The notes beneath the pieces were generated by a model. It was not told the origin of the DNA and ran no database searches. It was given only the letters and a program-made list of their open reading frames with translations. Positions 1 to 8,248 of a DNA stretch of 41,430 bases are shown piece after piece. The translations under genes were made by a program, and so were the position numbers. Source of the DNA: Deltaproteobacteria bacterium (lineage in GTDB: Bacteria > Desulfobacterota > Syntrophia > Syntrophales > Smithellaceae); the NCBI GenBank assembly GCA_012729055.1, contig JAAYDW010000017.1:1-41430 (forward strand). The letters run 5' to 3'. Numbering within the stretch: position 1 is the first letter of the stretch; the number at the start of each line of letters is the position of its first letter.

Positions 1-1
1 C

Positions 2-55
2 ATCTGCGTCATGAGGCTGTATCAGGAAGCGAAACAAAAAATGAAGGAGTTGTAG
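2..55 (+). CDS. C-terminal end of an unidentified upstream gene
   Basis: One reading frame is open from the window edge to a TAG at 53-55 and encodes 17 residues ending in a lysine- and glutamate-rich helix-like tail (LYQEAKQKMKEL). A strong intrinsic terminator follows within 40 bases, which fits the end of a real gene. The fragment is too short to identify. A gene of coenzyme A or folate metabolism would be plausible next to panC, but nothing visible proves it. Confidence 0.5.
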   Translation: MCVMRLYQEAKQKMKEL

Positions 56-91
56 CCGCTGCGAAAAAAATCATGATCTGTGAAAATAGAG

Positions 92-126
92 AGCCCCCCG
101 GAGTCGTTGCGATCCGGGGGGCTTTT
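92..126 (+). terminator. Rho-independent terminator of the upstream gene
   Basis: A perfect 11-bp stem (AGCCCCCCGGA at 92-102 with TCCGGGGGGCT at 113-123) around a 10-nt loop is followed by a short T run. It lies 37 bases after the stop of the partial gene and insulates it from the panC promoter. Confidence 0.9.
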
Positions 127-138
127 GTAAAAAATTTC

Positions 139-167
139 TTGACAAAGAAAAACCTTCCTGTTAGTGT
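139..167 (+). promoter_or_regulatory. Sigma70 promoter for the panC leader
   Basis: A perfect TTGACA (139-144) is separated by 17 bases from TAGTGT (162-167), predicting transcription start near 174. It sits directly after the preceding terminator, so it is probably the promoter of panC-panD or of a short RNA ending at 256. Confidence 0.7.
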
Positions 168-173
168 GCCGCA

Positions 174-256
174 CGCTTGGATCCGAAAGGACTGAGACGA
201 AGGAAATCTGAAAAAAACATGTTCAGCCTCTCGTCTTGCGGCGAGAGGCTTTTTTT
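174..256 (+). promoter_or_regulatory. Attenuator-like 5' leader upstream of panC
   Basis: The predicted transcript from the 139-167 promoter runs about 80 nt and ends in an intrinsic terminator just before the panC start. It contains a UCC-GAAA-GGA mini-hairpin near 183-192. AGACGA (195-200) can pair with TCGTCT (231-236), which invades the 5' arm and loop of the terminator, so terminator and antiterminator forms are possible. I recognise no known riboswitch class. It could equally be a stand-alone small RNA. Confidence 0.45.
226..256 (+). terminator. Intrinsic terminator abutting the panC start
   Basis: GCCTCTCG (226-233) pairs perfectly with CGAGAGGC (242-249) around an 8-nt loop, followed by seven T (250-256). 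It ends eight bases before the panC ATG. The only purine-rich ribosome-site-like stretch (GAGAGG, 243-248) lies in its 3' arm, so the hairpin could affect both transcription and translation of panC. Confidence 0.75.
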
Positions 257-264
257 ATGAAAGC

Positions 265-1122
265 ATGAAAGTAATAGAATCCGCAAAAGAAATGCAGTCT
301 CACTCGGAAAACATCAGACTTTCCGGGAAGAAGGTTTCTTTTGTCCCCACGATGGGCTACTTTCACGAAGGTCACCTCTCGCTGATGAGAGAAGCCCGCC
401 GCCTGGCGGACGAGGTCATCGTCAGCATTTACGTCAATCCCACACAGTTTGGCCCCAAAGAAGATTTTTCGAAATATCCCCGCGATTTTGAACGGGACGC
501 CCAGATGGCCGGAAGCGTCGGTGTCGATGTGATCTTTTGCCCCTCCAACGAGGACATGTATCCCGCCGGCTACCAAACCTATGTCGAGGTCGGGCAGGTG
601 ACAAAAAATCTTTGCGGCGTCTCCCGTCCCGGGCATTTCCGCGGTGTCGCCACCGTCTGCTGCAAGCTCTTCAATATCGTAAAGCCGCATTGCGCGGTTT
701 TCGGGAAAAAGGATTTTCAGCAGCTGGCGGCCATCCGGCGCATGGTGACCGATCTGAATCTGGACCTGGAAATTGTCGGCATGCCGACGTTTCGGGAACC
801 GGACGGCCTGGCGATGAGTTCGCGCAACGTGTATCTGAGCCCGGAAGAACGGGTCTCGGGCCTTACGCTGGTCGGCGCCCTGAAACTGGCGCAGAAACTT
901 TACGCCGCGGGTGAAAGAAAGGCGGATGTGATCATCGGTCAGGCGCAAAGGCTGATTGCCGGCGCGCCCTTCACCGATATCGATTATGTGAAAATATGCG
1001 ACACGGCCACCCTGGAGGATGTCGTCGATATTCAAGGGGAAGTCGTCATGGCTCTGGCCGTCAAAGTGGGGAAAACCCGATTGATTGACAATTCCGTTTT
1101 GGGCGAAGAGCTCAGGGCGTGA
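265..1122 (+). CDS. panC: Pantothenate synthetase
   Basis: This cytoplasmic enzyme joins pantoate and beta-alanine using ATP, forming pantothenate for coenzyme A synthesis. The 285 residues match the family length. The PTMGYFHEGH segment (residues 28-37) holds the HxGH nucleotide-binding motif, and MSSRN (184-188) is the KMSKS-like loop. The ATG at 265 gives the expected N terminus. A three-codon frame (257-268) ends in a TGA overlapping this ATG, and no good ribosome site lies at normal distance, which is odd. panD follows after 30 bases and supplies beta-alanine. No panB is visible. Expression is probably controlled by the leader at 174-256. Confidence 0.96.
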   Translation: MKVIESAKEMQSHSENIRLSGKKVSFVPTMGYFHEGHLSLMREARRLADEVIVSIYVNPTQFGPKEDFSKYPRDFERDAQMAGSVGVDVIFCPSNEDMYPAGYQTYVEVGQVTKNLCGVSRPGHFRGVATVCCKLFNIVKPHCAVFGKKDFQQLAAIRRMVTDLNLDLEIVGMPTFREPDGLAMSSRNVYLSPEERVSGLTLVGALKLAQKLYAAGERKADVIIGQAQRLIAGAPFTDIDYVKICDTATLEDVVDIQGEVVMALAVKVGKTRLIDNSVLGEELRA

Positions 1123-1152
1123 TATTCTAAAGACAGGAGAAGACTGACACCC

Positions 1153-1512
1153 ATGCAGAGATTCATGATGAAATCCAAGATCCATCGCGCCACGGTTACG
1201 GACGCCGACCTGCATTACGAGGGCAGTATTTCCATCGATGAACGGCTGATGGAAGAAGCCAACATGGTGCCTTACGAACAGGTTGACATCTATGACGTCA
1301 ACAACGGCGAGCGTTTCTCGACATACATCATCAAGGCCAAGCGCAACTCGGGAACGATTTGTCTCAACGGCGCCGCCGCCCGGAAAGTTGCCAAGGGCGA
1401 TCTGGTCATCATCGCCACCTATGTTGCGGTGGACGACGAAGAGGCAAAAAAATGGAAACCGAAGTGCGTTCTGGTGGATGCCGGAAATAAAATCAAAAAA
1501 GTTTCCAAGTAG
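1153..1512 (+). CDS. panD: Aspartate 1-decarboxylase (pyruvoyl-dependent)
   Basis: PanD decarboxylates aspartate to beta-alanine, the partner substrate of PanC. The proenzyme self-cleaves between Gly and Ser, and the ADLHYEGS segment places Gly24-Ser25 at the same numbers as in the E. coli enzyme as I recall it. This supports the ATG at 1153 over the ATGs at codons 5 and 6. Later family segments RFSTY, NGAAAR and GDLVIIATY are present. The 119-residue length is typical. An AGGAGA (1135-1140) lies upstream at a slightly long spacing of 12. It is probably co-transcribed with panC and is followed by a terminator. Confidence 0.96.
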   Translation: MQRFMMKSKIHRATVTDADLHYEGSISIDERLMEEANMVPYEQVDIYDVNNGERFSTYIIKAKRNSGTICLNGAAARKVAKGDLVIIATYVAVDDEEAKKWKPKCVLVDAGNKIKKVSK

Positions 1513-1538
1513 TTCTTCAGGGTACCTTTTGAAAAAAG

Positions 1539-1569
1539 AGCACCTCCGCGGCTTTCCGGGGGTGCTTTT
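1539..1569 (+). terminator. Rho-independent terminator after panD
   Basis: AGCACCTCCG (1539-1548) pairs with CGGGGGTGCT (1557-1566) with one G-U pair, followed by a T-rich stretch. It starts 26 bases after the panD stop and ends the pantothenate unit. Confidence 0.85.
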
Positions 1570-1600
1570 CTTGTCTTTGGGGCTCCGGACGGGAAAGCTG

Positions 1601-1629
1601 TTGAACTCGCTTCCAGGGTATGCTAACGG
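1601..1629 (+). promoter_or_regulatory. Possible promoter of ahcY
   Basis: TTGAAC (1601-1606), a 17-base gap and TAACGG (1624-1629) preceded by TGC (extended -10 type) lie between the panD terminator and ahcY. The -10 is weak. A short inverted repeat AACGG/CCGTT (1625-1640) overlaps it. Location supports it more than sequence does. Confidence 0.35.
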
Positions 1630-1670
1630 TAAGCGCCGTTAAAAATCACTTATGAACAGGGGGAGGAAAT

Positions 1671-3095
1671 ATGACCGTACAGGAACTTGATAAAAACCTG
1701 AAATATAAAGTCGCGGATTTGTCTCTGGCCGATTGGGGGAGGAAGGAAATGCAGCTCGCGGAAAACGAGATGCCCGGCCTCATGGCAGTGCGGAAAAAGT
1801 ACGGACGCCAGAAGCCCCTTGCCGGAATGAAGATCACGGGTTCGCTGCACATGACCATTCAGACGGCCATGCTCATTGAGACGCTCAAGATTCTGGGCGC
1901 GGATCTGCGCTGGGCGTCCTGCAACATTTTTTCCACGCAGGACCACGCGGCGGCGGCCATCGCCAAAGCCGGCAAGGCGGCCGTTTTTGCCTGGAAAGGC
2001 GAGACGCTCGAGGACTACTGGTGGTGTACGGAACAGGCGCTGACCTGGCCGGACGGATCGGGTCCCGATCTGATCGTTGACGACGGTGGCGACGCGACGC
2101 TGTTTGTTCATCAGGGCGTCAGAATCGAAAAAAATCCGAAGCTGCTGCGGCAGAAGGCGGAAAACAGGGAAATGGCCATCATTCTGTCGCGCCTGGAACA
2201 ATCCTGCAAAAAAAATCCGACGCGCTGGCAAAAGGCGGCGGCCCGCATCCGGGGCGTTTCGGAGGAAACGACCACCGGCGTACACCGCCTCTACCAGATG
2301 CAGGCGGCGGGCGAACTTCTTTTTCCGGCCATCAACGTGAACGATTCCGTGACCAAGTCGAAATTCGACAATCTCTACGGCTGCCGTGAATCACTGGCGG
2401 ACGGCATCAAGCGGGCGACGGATATCATGGTGGCCGGCAAGATTGTCGTAGTCTGCGGCTACGGAGACGTGGGCAAAGGCTCAGCCCAGTCCATGCGCGG
2501 CTTCGGCGCGCGTGTGATCGTCACGGAAGTTGATCCCATTTGCGCCCTGCAGGCGGCGATGGAAGGATACGAGGTGAAGTCCCTGGAAGAAGCGGCGCCT
2601 TACGCGGATATTTTCGTGACGGCGACCGGATGCTGCGACGTCATCACCGGAAAGCACATGGAGATGATGAAAGACGAGGCGATTATCTGCAACATCGGCC
2701 ATTTCGACAGCGAAATCGACATGCATTACCTCGAAACAAGCAAGTTCTGCCGGAAGGAAAACATCAAGCCGCAGGTGGATAAATGGACGCTGAAATCCGG
2801 CCGATCCATCCTCGTGCTGGCCGAAGGTCGGCTCGTCAATCTGGGCTGTGCGACGGGGCATCCGAGTTTTGTCATGAGCAACAGCTTTACCAACCAGACG
2901 CTCGCGCAAATCGAACTGGCCACGAAGAAGCACGCCGTAGGCGTCTACACGCTGCCCAAGAAACTTGACGAGGAAGTCGCCCTGCTGCACCTGGCGCGTC
3001 TGGACGCCAGAATTTCGAAGTTAACGAAAAAACAGGCGGCTTACCTGGGCGTTCCCGTCGAGGGACCCTTCAAACCCGATCATTACCGGTACTAA
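1671..3095 (+). CDS. ahcY: Adenosylhomocysteinase (S-adenosyl-L-homocysteine hydrolase)
   Basis: This NAD-dependent cytoplasmic enzyme splits S-adenosylhomocysteine into adenosine and homocysteine, removing the inhibitory product of methyl transfer. The 474-residue product has the Rossmann motif GYGDVGKG (residues 263-270) and the family C terminus ending PDHYRY, which closes the active site of the neighbouring subunit. Other family segments include [11 protein letters not shown] near residue 62 and [14 protein letters not shown] near 394. A strong GGGGGAGG precedes the ATG. It is a single-gene unit bounded by terminators. No SAH riboswitch core was found upstream. Confidence 0.97.
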   Translation: MTVQELDKNLKYKVADLSLADWGRKEMQLAENEMPGLMAVRKKYGRQKPLAGMKITGSLHMTIQTAMLIETLKILGADLRWASCNIFSTQDHAAAAIAKAGKAAVFAWKGETLEDYWWCTEQALTWPDGSGPDLIVDDGGDATLFVHQGVRIEKNPKLLRQKAENREMAIILSRLEQSCKKNPTRWQKAAARIRGVSEETTTGVHRLYQMQAAGELLFPAINVNDSVTKSKFDNLYGCRESLADGIKRATDIMVAGKIVVVCGYGDVGKGSAQSMRGFGARVIVTEVDPICALQAAMEGYEVKSLEEAAPYADIFVTATGCCDVITGKHMEMMKDEAIICNIGHFDSEIDMHYLETSKFCRKENIKPQVDKWTLKSGRSILVLAEGRLVNLGCATGHPSFVMSNSFTNQTLAQIELATKKHAVGVYTLPKKLDEEVALLHLARLDARISKLTKKQAAYLGVPVEGPFKPDHYRY

Positions 3096-3109
3096 GCCGT
3101 CGGTTGCAG

Positions 3110-3146
3110 GCGCCTCCTTCCCGGCAGGGAGAGAGGCGCTTTTTTT
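3110..3146 (+). terminator. Rho-independent terminator after ahcY
   Basis: GCGCCTC (3110-3116) pairs with GAGGCGC (3133-3139), with a smaller inner CCC/GGG pairing, followed by seven T (3140-3146). It lies between convergent ahcY and lptG. On the minus strand the hairpin lacks a T run, so it probably stops only the plus transcript. Confidence 0.88.
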
Positions 3147-3149
3147 GTT

Positions 3150-4229
3150 TCAGGTCCGGATGCGGGAAAACAGATAGGCGGCCAGCCCGGCAAACAAAAG
3201 GTTGGAGGCCCAGGCGGCCAGTGTTACGGGCAGAATGCCCGACCGTCCCAGAGACATGCAAAACGCGTGGACGATCCAGTAGGAAAAGCCGATGAAGATT
3301 CCGGCGGCCAAACTCTGCATCAGGCCGCCGCTGCGTTCCGAGCGCACCGAAAACGACATGCCGATAAAAACGAGAATGACGCAGACAAACGGAAACGCGA
3401 GTTTGCCCTGCAGGTCGACCCGATAGCGCGCCACGTCGTACCCTTCCGCTGAAATTTTATTGACATAGCGATTGAGCTCGAAATACCCCATTTTTTCCGC
3501 GTCCTTTTGAATGATTTTGAAATCACCGGGTTGTTCGCGAATGTCGATGACCTTTTCCTCCGACCACTCCAGGGACGGCGCGCGGTTTTCATCGAATGTC
3601 GTCACGAGCAGATGGGAGAAGATCCAGCGGTTGTCCTTCCAGGCAGCCTCGCGCGCATCGATGCGCATTTTCAGCGTGAAGTCGGGATGCAGACGATGAA
3701 TCGTGATGCCGCGCAGAATGTTTTTTTCGACGTCGAACATTTTAAAATTGTAAATGGCGTTGTGGCCGCGGTACCAGATTTCGTCCTGCTTGAAAAATCC
3801 CATGGCCTTTTGTTTCTGCACCTCCACCTTGATGAGATGCTCCGTTTTCTGGATGGAAGCCGGCGTAACGAGTTCCGTGAAGAAAAATAAAAAGACGCCG
3901 ACGAGAATTGCCACGCCCAAGGCGGGAAGCGCCATGCGGTAGAGGCTGACGCCGTTGGCTTTCATGGCTGTGATTTCACTGAATTTGGACAGGAAACTGT
4001 ACGTGAGGAGCGTGGACAGCAAAATGGCGGCGGGCAGGGTCAGGGAAACGATCATGGGAATCGAATAAAAAAAGTAAGAGGCCATTTGCGCGGGCGTGGC
4101 CTGATTGCTGAGAAACATGCGGATTTTTTCGAAAAAATCAACAATCAGGTAAAGCGCGATAAAGGTCGCGCAGGTGATGAGGAAGAAGCGCAGAAATTCC
4201 TTCAGGATGTACTTATCGAGCAGTTTCAC
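3150..4229 (-). CDS. lptG: LPS export ABC transporter permease LptG
   Basis: LptG with LptF forms the inner-membrane permease that, powered by LptB, extracts lipopolysaccharide and passes it to LptC and the periplasmic bridge. The 359-residue protein has the YjgP/YjgQ layout: an N-terminal helix after MKLLDKYILKEF, paired helices near residues 55-110, a periplasmic beta-rich domain about 125-265, and three C-terminal helices. The start is a GTG overlapping the stop of the upstream gene as GTGA, with GAGG eight bases before it, so the two are translationally coupled. Assignment as LptG rather than LptF rests on second position, smaller size and N terminus; the paralogues are similar. Confidence 0.88.
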   Translation of the reverse strand: MKLLDKYILKEFLRFFLITCATFIALYLIVDFFEKIRMFLSNQATPAQMASYFFYSIPMIVSLTLPAAILLSTLLTYSFLSKFSEITAMKANGVSLYRMALPALGVAILVGVFLFFFTELVTPASIQKTEHLIKVEVQKQKAMGFFKQDEIWYRGHNAIYNFKMFDVEKNILRGITIHRLHPDFTLKMRIDAREAAWKDNRWIFSHLLVTTFDENRAPSLEWSEEKVIDIREQPGDFKIIQKDAEKMGYFELNRYVNKISAEGYDVARYRVDLQGKLAFPFVCVILVFIGMSFSVRSERSGGLMQSLAAGIFIGFSYWIVHAFCMSLGRSGILPVTLAAWASNLLFAGLAAYLFSRIRT

Positions 4230-5395
4230 CGGTTGACCTCATCTTTGTCCCTGATTTCCCGGACATAAGCGGCAAGCCGCTGGAAGAGGGATATTTCCTT
4301 GGCGGACAGGTAAAAAAGGACCACGCCCAAAACGGCGAAAACAACATTGGGCGTCCAGACGCCGACAACCGGGGCCAGCCGGCCGGTTTCCACCAGGGCT
4401 TCACCGCCGATCCGCAACAGGTAGTAGGTGGAGACGATGATGATGCCGACGGCAAAGCCGCGGGATTTGACGGCGCGGTGGCTGGTGATGCCCAAAGGCA
4501 GCGCCAGCAACCCGAAGAAAATGCAGGACAGGGGGATCGAAAACTTCTTGTGTACTTCAATGGCCAGTTCCCGGACCTCCGCGTCTTTCATTCCCGGTTC
4601 ACGCATCCGCGCCAGAAGCTCGGTGAGCGTCATGTCCGTGCTGGACTTGTGTTCGTCGGTAATCGCTCTGAACGTTGTGGATAAATCCAGATTGACATCA
4701 TAGGACGTGAAATCGACTTTGCGGTAGTTTTTCAGGTCGGGGCTGACCGTATGAATCGAGCCGTTTTCCAGCCGCAGTTTGACGATCATCAGTTTGGAAT
4801 CCGCAACGAGGTAGGCCTTTTTCGCCAGGACCGTGTTGGGCTCGCCGATGATGCGGGTATCCGAAATCAGCACGCCCTCCATGTATTCGCCGTCCACCGG
4901 AATCTTGTCGGCGTAGATTAAAATGCCCTTGAAGTCCGCGTTGAAGACTTTTTCCTTGATGCCGATGCTTGCGTTTTGCGTGGCCAGTTGAAAGAGCAGC
5001 TTCTTTACGGCGAAATTGCTCTGCGGGACCAGAAAAAATCCGATGAGGATGGCGCAGGTGAAAGCCAGAAGCGAGGCAAAGGCCACGGGAAGGAACATCT
5101 GCACCAGGCTGACGCCCGACGCCTTGAGGGAGGTGATTTCATTGTCGGCGGAAAACCGGCCCATGGCGATCAGAATGGAGACCAGAAGCGCGATGGGAAT
5201 GGTAAAGAGCAGAAAATTGGGCATGATGAGGACGATCAGATGGCCGACGTCCACAATACGGATGCCCTTGTTGACCATCAGGTCCATGATCTGGAGAATT
5301 TTCCCCATCAGCAGGACGAATGTCAGGACAAACAGAATAATGAAGAAGGGGACGGCAATCTCCCGGAATATGTAGCGGTGAATAATTTTATTCAT
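4226..5395 (-). CDS. lptF: LPS export ABC transporter permease LptF
   Basis: This is the partner permease of LptG in the lipopolysaccharide export complex. The 389 residues show an N-terminal helix (about 14-34), a helical pair around 50-120, a periplasmic jellyroll-type domain (about 130-265) and C-terminal helices (about 275-370). The segment FSADNEITSLKASGVS (near 85-100) is typical of the family coupling region facing the ATPase. The gene is first in a two-gene operon transcribed away from the aminoarabinose operon, and both act on LPS. No clear ribosome site precedes the ATG at 5395. Confidence 0.88.
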   Translation of the reverse strand: MNKIIHRYIFREIAVPFFIILFVLTFVLLMGKILQIMDLMVNKGIRIVDVGHLIVLIMPNFLLFTIPIALLVSILIAMGRFSADNEITSLKASGVSLVQMFLPVAFASLLAFTCAILIGFFLVPQSNFAVKKLLFQLATQNASIGIKEKVFNADFKGILIYADKIPVDGEYMEGVLISDTRIIGEPNTVLAKKAYLVADSKLMIVKLRLENGSIHTVSPDLKNYRKVDFTSYDVNLDLSTTFRAITDEHKSSTDMTLTELLARMREPGMKDAEVRELAIEVHKKFSIPLSCIFFGLLALPLGITSHRAVKSRGFAVGIIIVSTYYLLRIGGEALVETGRLAPVVGVWTPNVVFAVLGVVLFYLSAKEISLFQRLAAYVREIRDKDEVNR

Positions 5396-5439
5396 GGTGT
5401 CTGCATAAAATTTTTGGGAAAACTAACATGTATCGATGA

Positions 5440-5455
5440 TTTTGCACAAGCAAAA
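5440..5455. repeat. Operator-like palindrome between lptF and the Ara4N operon
   Basis: TTTTGC (5440-5445), ACAA and GCAAAA (5450-5455) form a perfect inverted repeat with 6-bp arms in the 191-base divergent region (5396-5586). It lies about 45 bases upstream of lptF and 50 bases upstream of the -35 at 5505. The size fits a dimeric repressor or activator site. No known box was recognised. Confidence 0.4.
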
Positions 5456-5504
5456 CATGCGTCCTTCAGAAAACAGATTTTATGAGCAACATCGTATTGT
5501 TTTA

Positions 5505-5533
5505 TTGACAGTCGGAGGCATTTTGCCTATATT
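5505..5533 (+). promoter_or_regulatory. Strong sigma70 promoter of the glycosyltransferase/arn operon
   Basis: TTGACA (5505-5510), exactly 17 bases, then TATATT (5528-5533): six of six and five of six consensus matches. Start is predicted near 5540, about 47 bases before the first ATG. Because the following nine genes overlap or nearly touch, this probably drives all of 5587-15477. Confidence 0.85.
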
Positions 5534-5586
5534 CCTGTCACATTTTTTAACGCTTTCCTGTCGAAGAGAAGGGAATTTTGCACATC

Positions 5587-6816
5587 ATGAAAGTCGATAC
5601 CATGCGCCGGATAGATTACTACGCGGGCGTTCCCCTCTGTTTTCTCGGAACGCTGCTCGTGAAACTGGGCCGTCTGTTCGGCAGTTCCCCCCGCCGGGCG
5701 CCGGCAAACGTTCTGCTCGTCGAGTTGTCGGAAATGGGCAGCGCCATTCTGGTGGATCCGGCCATGAGGAAACTGCGCCGGGAAACGGGCGCCAGTCTTT
5801 ACTTTGCCATTTTCAAGAAAAACAAGGCGAGCCTCGATCTTTTGAAGACCGTCCCGGATGAAAACATTTATACCATTCGGGAAAACAGCATGCTGCTTTT
5901 TGTGCTGGACACGCTGAAATTTTTTTTCTGGACGCGCCGGAAAAAAATCGACGCCGTCATCGATCTGGAATTGTTTTCCCGCTTTACGGCGCTGCTTACC
6001 GGTTTTTCCGGCGCGTCGACGAAAGTGGGATTTCACGCTTTTTTTAACGAAGGCCTCTACCGCGGCGGTTTTCTTACCCATCGCGTCGCCTATAATCCCC
6101 ACATTCATATCGCGGCAAACTTTATCGCGCTGGTGAACGCCCTCATGGCGGAAAAAGAAGAGGTTCCCTATTCCAAGGCCAGGGTATCCGCCGGGGAACT
6201 CGTCCTGGCCAAAACGACGGTTTCCGCCGGAGAAAAGGAGGCGGTGCGGGACATCATCCGCTCTTCGTATTCCGCATTCGATCCGCAAAAGGATAAAATC
6301 GTGCTCATCAATCCCAACGCCAGCGAACTGCTGATTCAAAGACGCTGGCCGCCGGCCCACTATGCAAGGCTGATCCGGATGATTCTGGAAAAGCATCCTC
6401 GGGCGCTGGTTCTCATCACCGGCGATCCCCGCGAGCGCGAGGAAGCGGAGGAGCTGAAAAATCAAGTCGGCCACGACCGGTGCGTAAATTTCGCGGGGAA
6501 AGTCCGCTTTGCCGAGCTTCCCGCCCTCTACAATGTTTGCGAATTCATGGTCACCAACGATTCGGGACCGGGCCATTTTGCCGCCGTGACGGACATGCCG
6601 ACCTTTGTTCTCTTCGGTCCGGAAACGCCGGCGCTTTATGGATCGCTGGGCCGGACCACGCCGATTTTTGCGGGACTCGCCTGCTCTCCCTGCGTGAGCG
6701 CGGCAAACCACCGCAAAACCGCCTGCCGGGACAATGTCTGCCTGCAGGTGATTCAACCCGAAGACGTCTTTGCCGTTATCGCCCCCCATCTGGAGCGCAT
6801 TCATGCCCAAAACTGA
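5587..6816 (+). CDS. Glycosyltransferase family 9 (heptosyltransferase-like) protein
   Basis: Family 9 enzymes such as WaaC and WaaF add heptose to the LPS core from ADP-heptose. The 409-residue product has a hydrophobic N-terminal stretch (about 12-32, YYAGVPLCFLGTLL), an N-terminal domain beginning VLLVELSEMGSA, and the C-terminal nucleotide-sugar motif TNDSGPGHFAA followed by FVLFGPETP. Near the C terminus a cysteine cluster (CSPC, then two more Cys) is often seen in this family. ATG 5587 has AAGGGA 12 bases upstream; a TTG at 5578 and an ATG at 5602 are alternatives. It heads the operon, suggesting a role in LPS core or O-chain assembly. Sugar specificity cannot be read from the sequence. 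Confidence 0.85.
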   Translation: MKVDTMRRIDYYAGVPLCFLGTLLVKLGRLFGSSPRRAPANVLLVELSEMGSAILVDPAMRKLRRETGASLYFAIFKKNKASLDLLKTVPDENIYTIRENSMLLFVLDTLKFFFWTRRKKIDAVIDLELFSRFTALLTGFSGASTKVGFHAFFNEGLYRGGFLTHRVAYNPHIHIAANFIALVNALMAEKEEVPYSKARVSAGELVLAKTTVSAGEKEAVRDIIRSSYSAFDPQKDKIVLINPNASELLIQRRWPPAHYARLIRMILEKHPRALVLITGDPREREEAEELKNQVGHDRCVNFAGKVRFAELPALYNVCEFMVTNDSGPGHFAAVTDMPTFVLFGPETPALYGSLGRTTPIFAGLACSPCVSAANHRKTACRDNVCLQVIQPEDVFAVIAPHLERIHAQN

Positions 6817-8248
6817 CCTGCGGATATGGATCCTGATCGGCGGCTTTTCCCTCGTTCGCCTGATCGTGGCGCCTTTTTTCGGCCTGGGCGTGGATGAGGC
6901 CCATTACGTTCTTTATGCGGAATACCTGGACTGGAGCTATCTGGACCATCCGCCCCTGGTAGGCTGGCTGCATACTCCCTTTTATTATATTTTCGGCGCC
7001 AATGAATTTCTGGCCCGCCTGCCGGCCGTTCTTCTTTTTGTAGGCACGTCCTGGTGCTGCTACCGGTTCATGCTCCGGGTGACGCAGTCGGCGCGCCTGT
7101 CCCTCTGGGCCGTTTTTGCGCTCAACGGCTCCTTTATGCTGAACGCCCTGGGGCTGATGCTGCTGCCCGACTCCATCCTGCTGTTGCTGGTTTTTCCGCT
7201 GATTTTCACCGCCCGGCGCCTGGTGAACGAAAAAAAGCCGCTGGACTTTCTGTGGCTGGGCGTTCTTCTGGGATTGATGGGGCTTGCCAAATACACGGCC
7301 ATCTTACTGGTGCCGCCGCTTCTCGTCTTTTTCGCGCTCAAAAAAAGATACGACATCCTTTTCTCACCCTACATGTTTCTGGCGGCGGTTATTGCTCTAC
7401 TGATGATTACGCCGGTAGTCTACTGGAATGCCGTTCATGACTTCGCCAGTTTCAAATACCAGGGCGCCCATGTTTTCGGCTCGCTGACAAAGGGCCTGGA
7501 AAACTTTTTCGTGTCGCTTGCGGCGCAGTTCGGCGCCTACAGCCCTTTTCTGTTTGTTGTCGCCGTCTACGGTTTTTTCCAGGCCCTGAAGGCCAGGGAA
7601 GACGAATTGCGCCTGGCCGTTTTGTTCGGCGCGACAATCATGATTTTCTTTCTGGCGACTTCCGTTACCGAAAAAACGCTGCCGCACTGGCCGTCGATTT
7701 TCTACCTGCTTTTCATTCCGGTCGGGACAGCTTACTTGTTGAGGTCTCCGGAAAAATGGAAAAGAAATTTCCTCTATATCGGAGCGGGCGTGAGCCTCCT
7801 GGTCCTGCTGCTGATTTACGCGGAGCTCGCGGGCAAATTTGTTCCTTTCCCGGATTATCGGTCGCCGTTCCGCGATATTTACGGCTATCCGGAAATTCTG
7901 GCGCGCGCGGATGAAGCGGTGAAGCAAAATCCGTCGCCGCGGCCCAAGGCGCTGGTCGTGATGAACTGGACGATGGGCAGCCGGGTGATGTATTACAATC
8001 TTCCCTACGGACATGACGTATTTGTTTTCGATTTCCGTCCGGATCAGTTCGATATCTGGCAGACCAAATCCATGACGGGATATGATTTGCTGTTTCTGAA
8101 CACCCATTTCGACCGTCTCGACGTCGGGCGCTTTTTGCGCTGCGACAGCGTCGCTGACGCAGGCCAAATGAATTTGGAGATAAACGGCAAAAAGGTGAAC
8201 CGCGTGGAATATATCTGGTGCGGCAATTACCAGGGGATCAAAAAGTGA
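6803..8248 (+). CDS. GT83-type (ArnT/PMT_2) membrane glycosyltransferase
   Basis: This polytopic inner-membrane protein (481 residues) belongs to the family that transfers sugars from a polyprenyl phosphate to lipid A or LPS core on the periplasmic side. The first loop carries the acidic pair in GVDEAHY and the family motif DHPPLVGW; many hydrophobic helices follow, then a soluble C-terminal domain of about 130 residues. The ATG at 6803 overlaps the preceding gene by 14 bases and has GGAG at seven bases; an in-frame TTG at 6770 is less likely. A second GT83 gene lies two genes downstream. The two are clearly different in sequence, so this one may use another sugar or acceptor. Confidence 0.82.
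   Translation: MPKTDLRIWILIGGFSLVRLIVAPFFGLGVDEAHYVLYAEYLDWSYLDHPPLVGWLHTPFYYIFGANEFLARLPAVLLFVGTSWCCYRFMLRVTQSARLSLWAVFALNGSFMLNALGLMLLPDSILLLLVFPLIFTARRLVNEKKPLDFLWLGVLLGLMGLAKYTAILLVPPLLVFFALKKRYDILFSPYMFLAAVIALLMITPVVYWNAVHDFASFKYQGAHVFGSLTKGLENFFVSLAAQFGAYSPFLFVVAVYGFFQALKAREDELRLAVLFGATIMIFFLATSVTEKTLPHWPSIFYLLFIPVGTAYLLRSPEKWKRNFLYIGAGVSLLVLLLIYAELAGKFVPFPDYRSPFRDIYGYPEILARADEAVKQNPSPRPKALVVMNWTMGSRVMYYNLPYGHDVFVFDFRPDQFDIWQTKSMTGYDLLFLNTHFDRLDVGRFLRCDSVADAGQMNLEINGKKVNRVEYIWCGNYQGIKK

Noticed and set aside
1570-1670. SAH riboswitch upstream of ahcY
   Set aside because: The conserved GAGGAGCGCTGC-type core and closing segment are absent; only a short AACGG/CCGTT repeat is present.
5527-6810. 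Minus-strand open frame (427 codons) opposite the GT9 gene
   Set aside because: It would cover the GT9 gene and its strong promoter; the GT9 motifs on the plus strand are clear.
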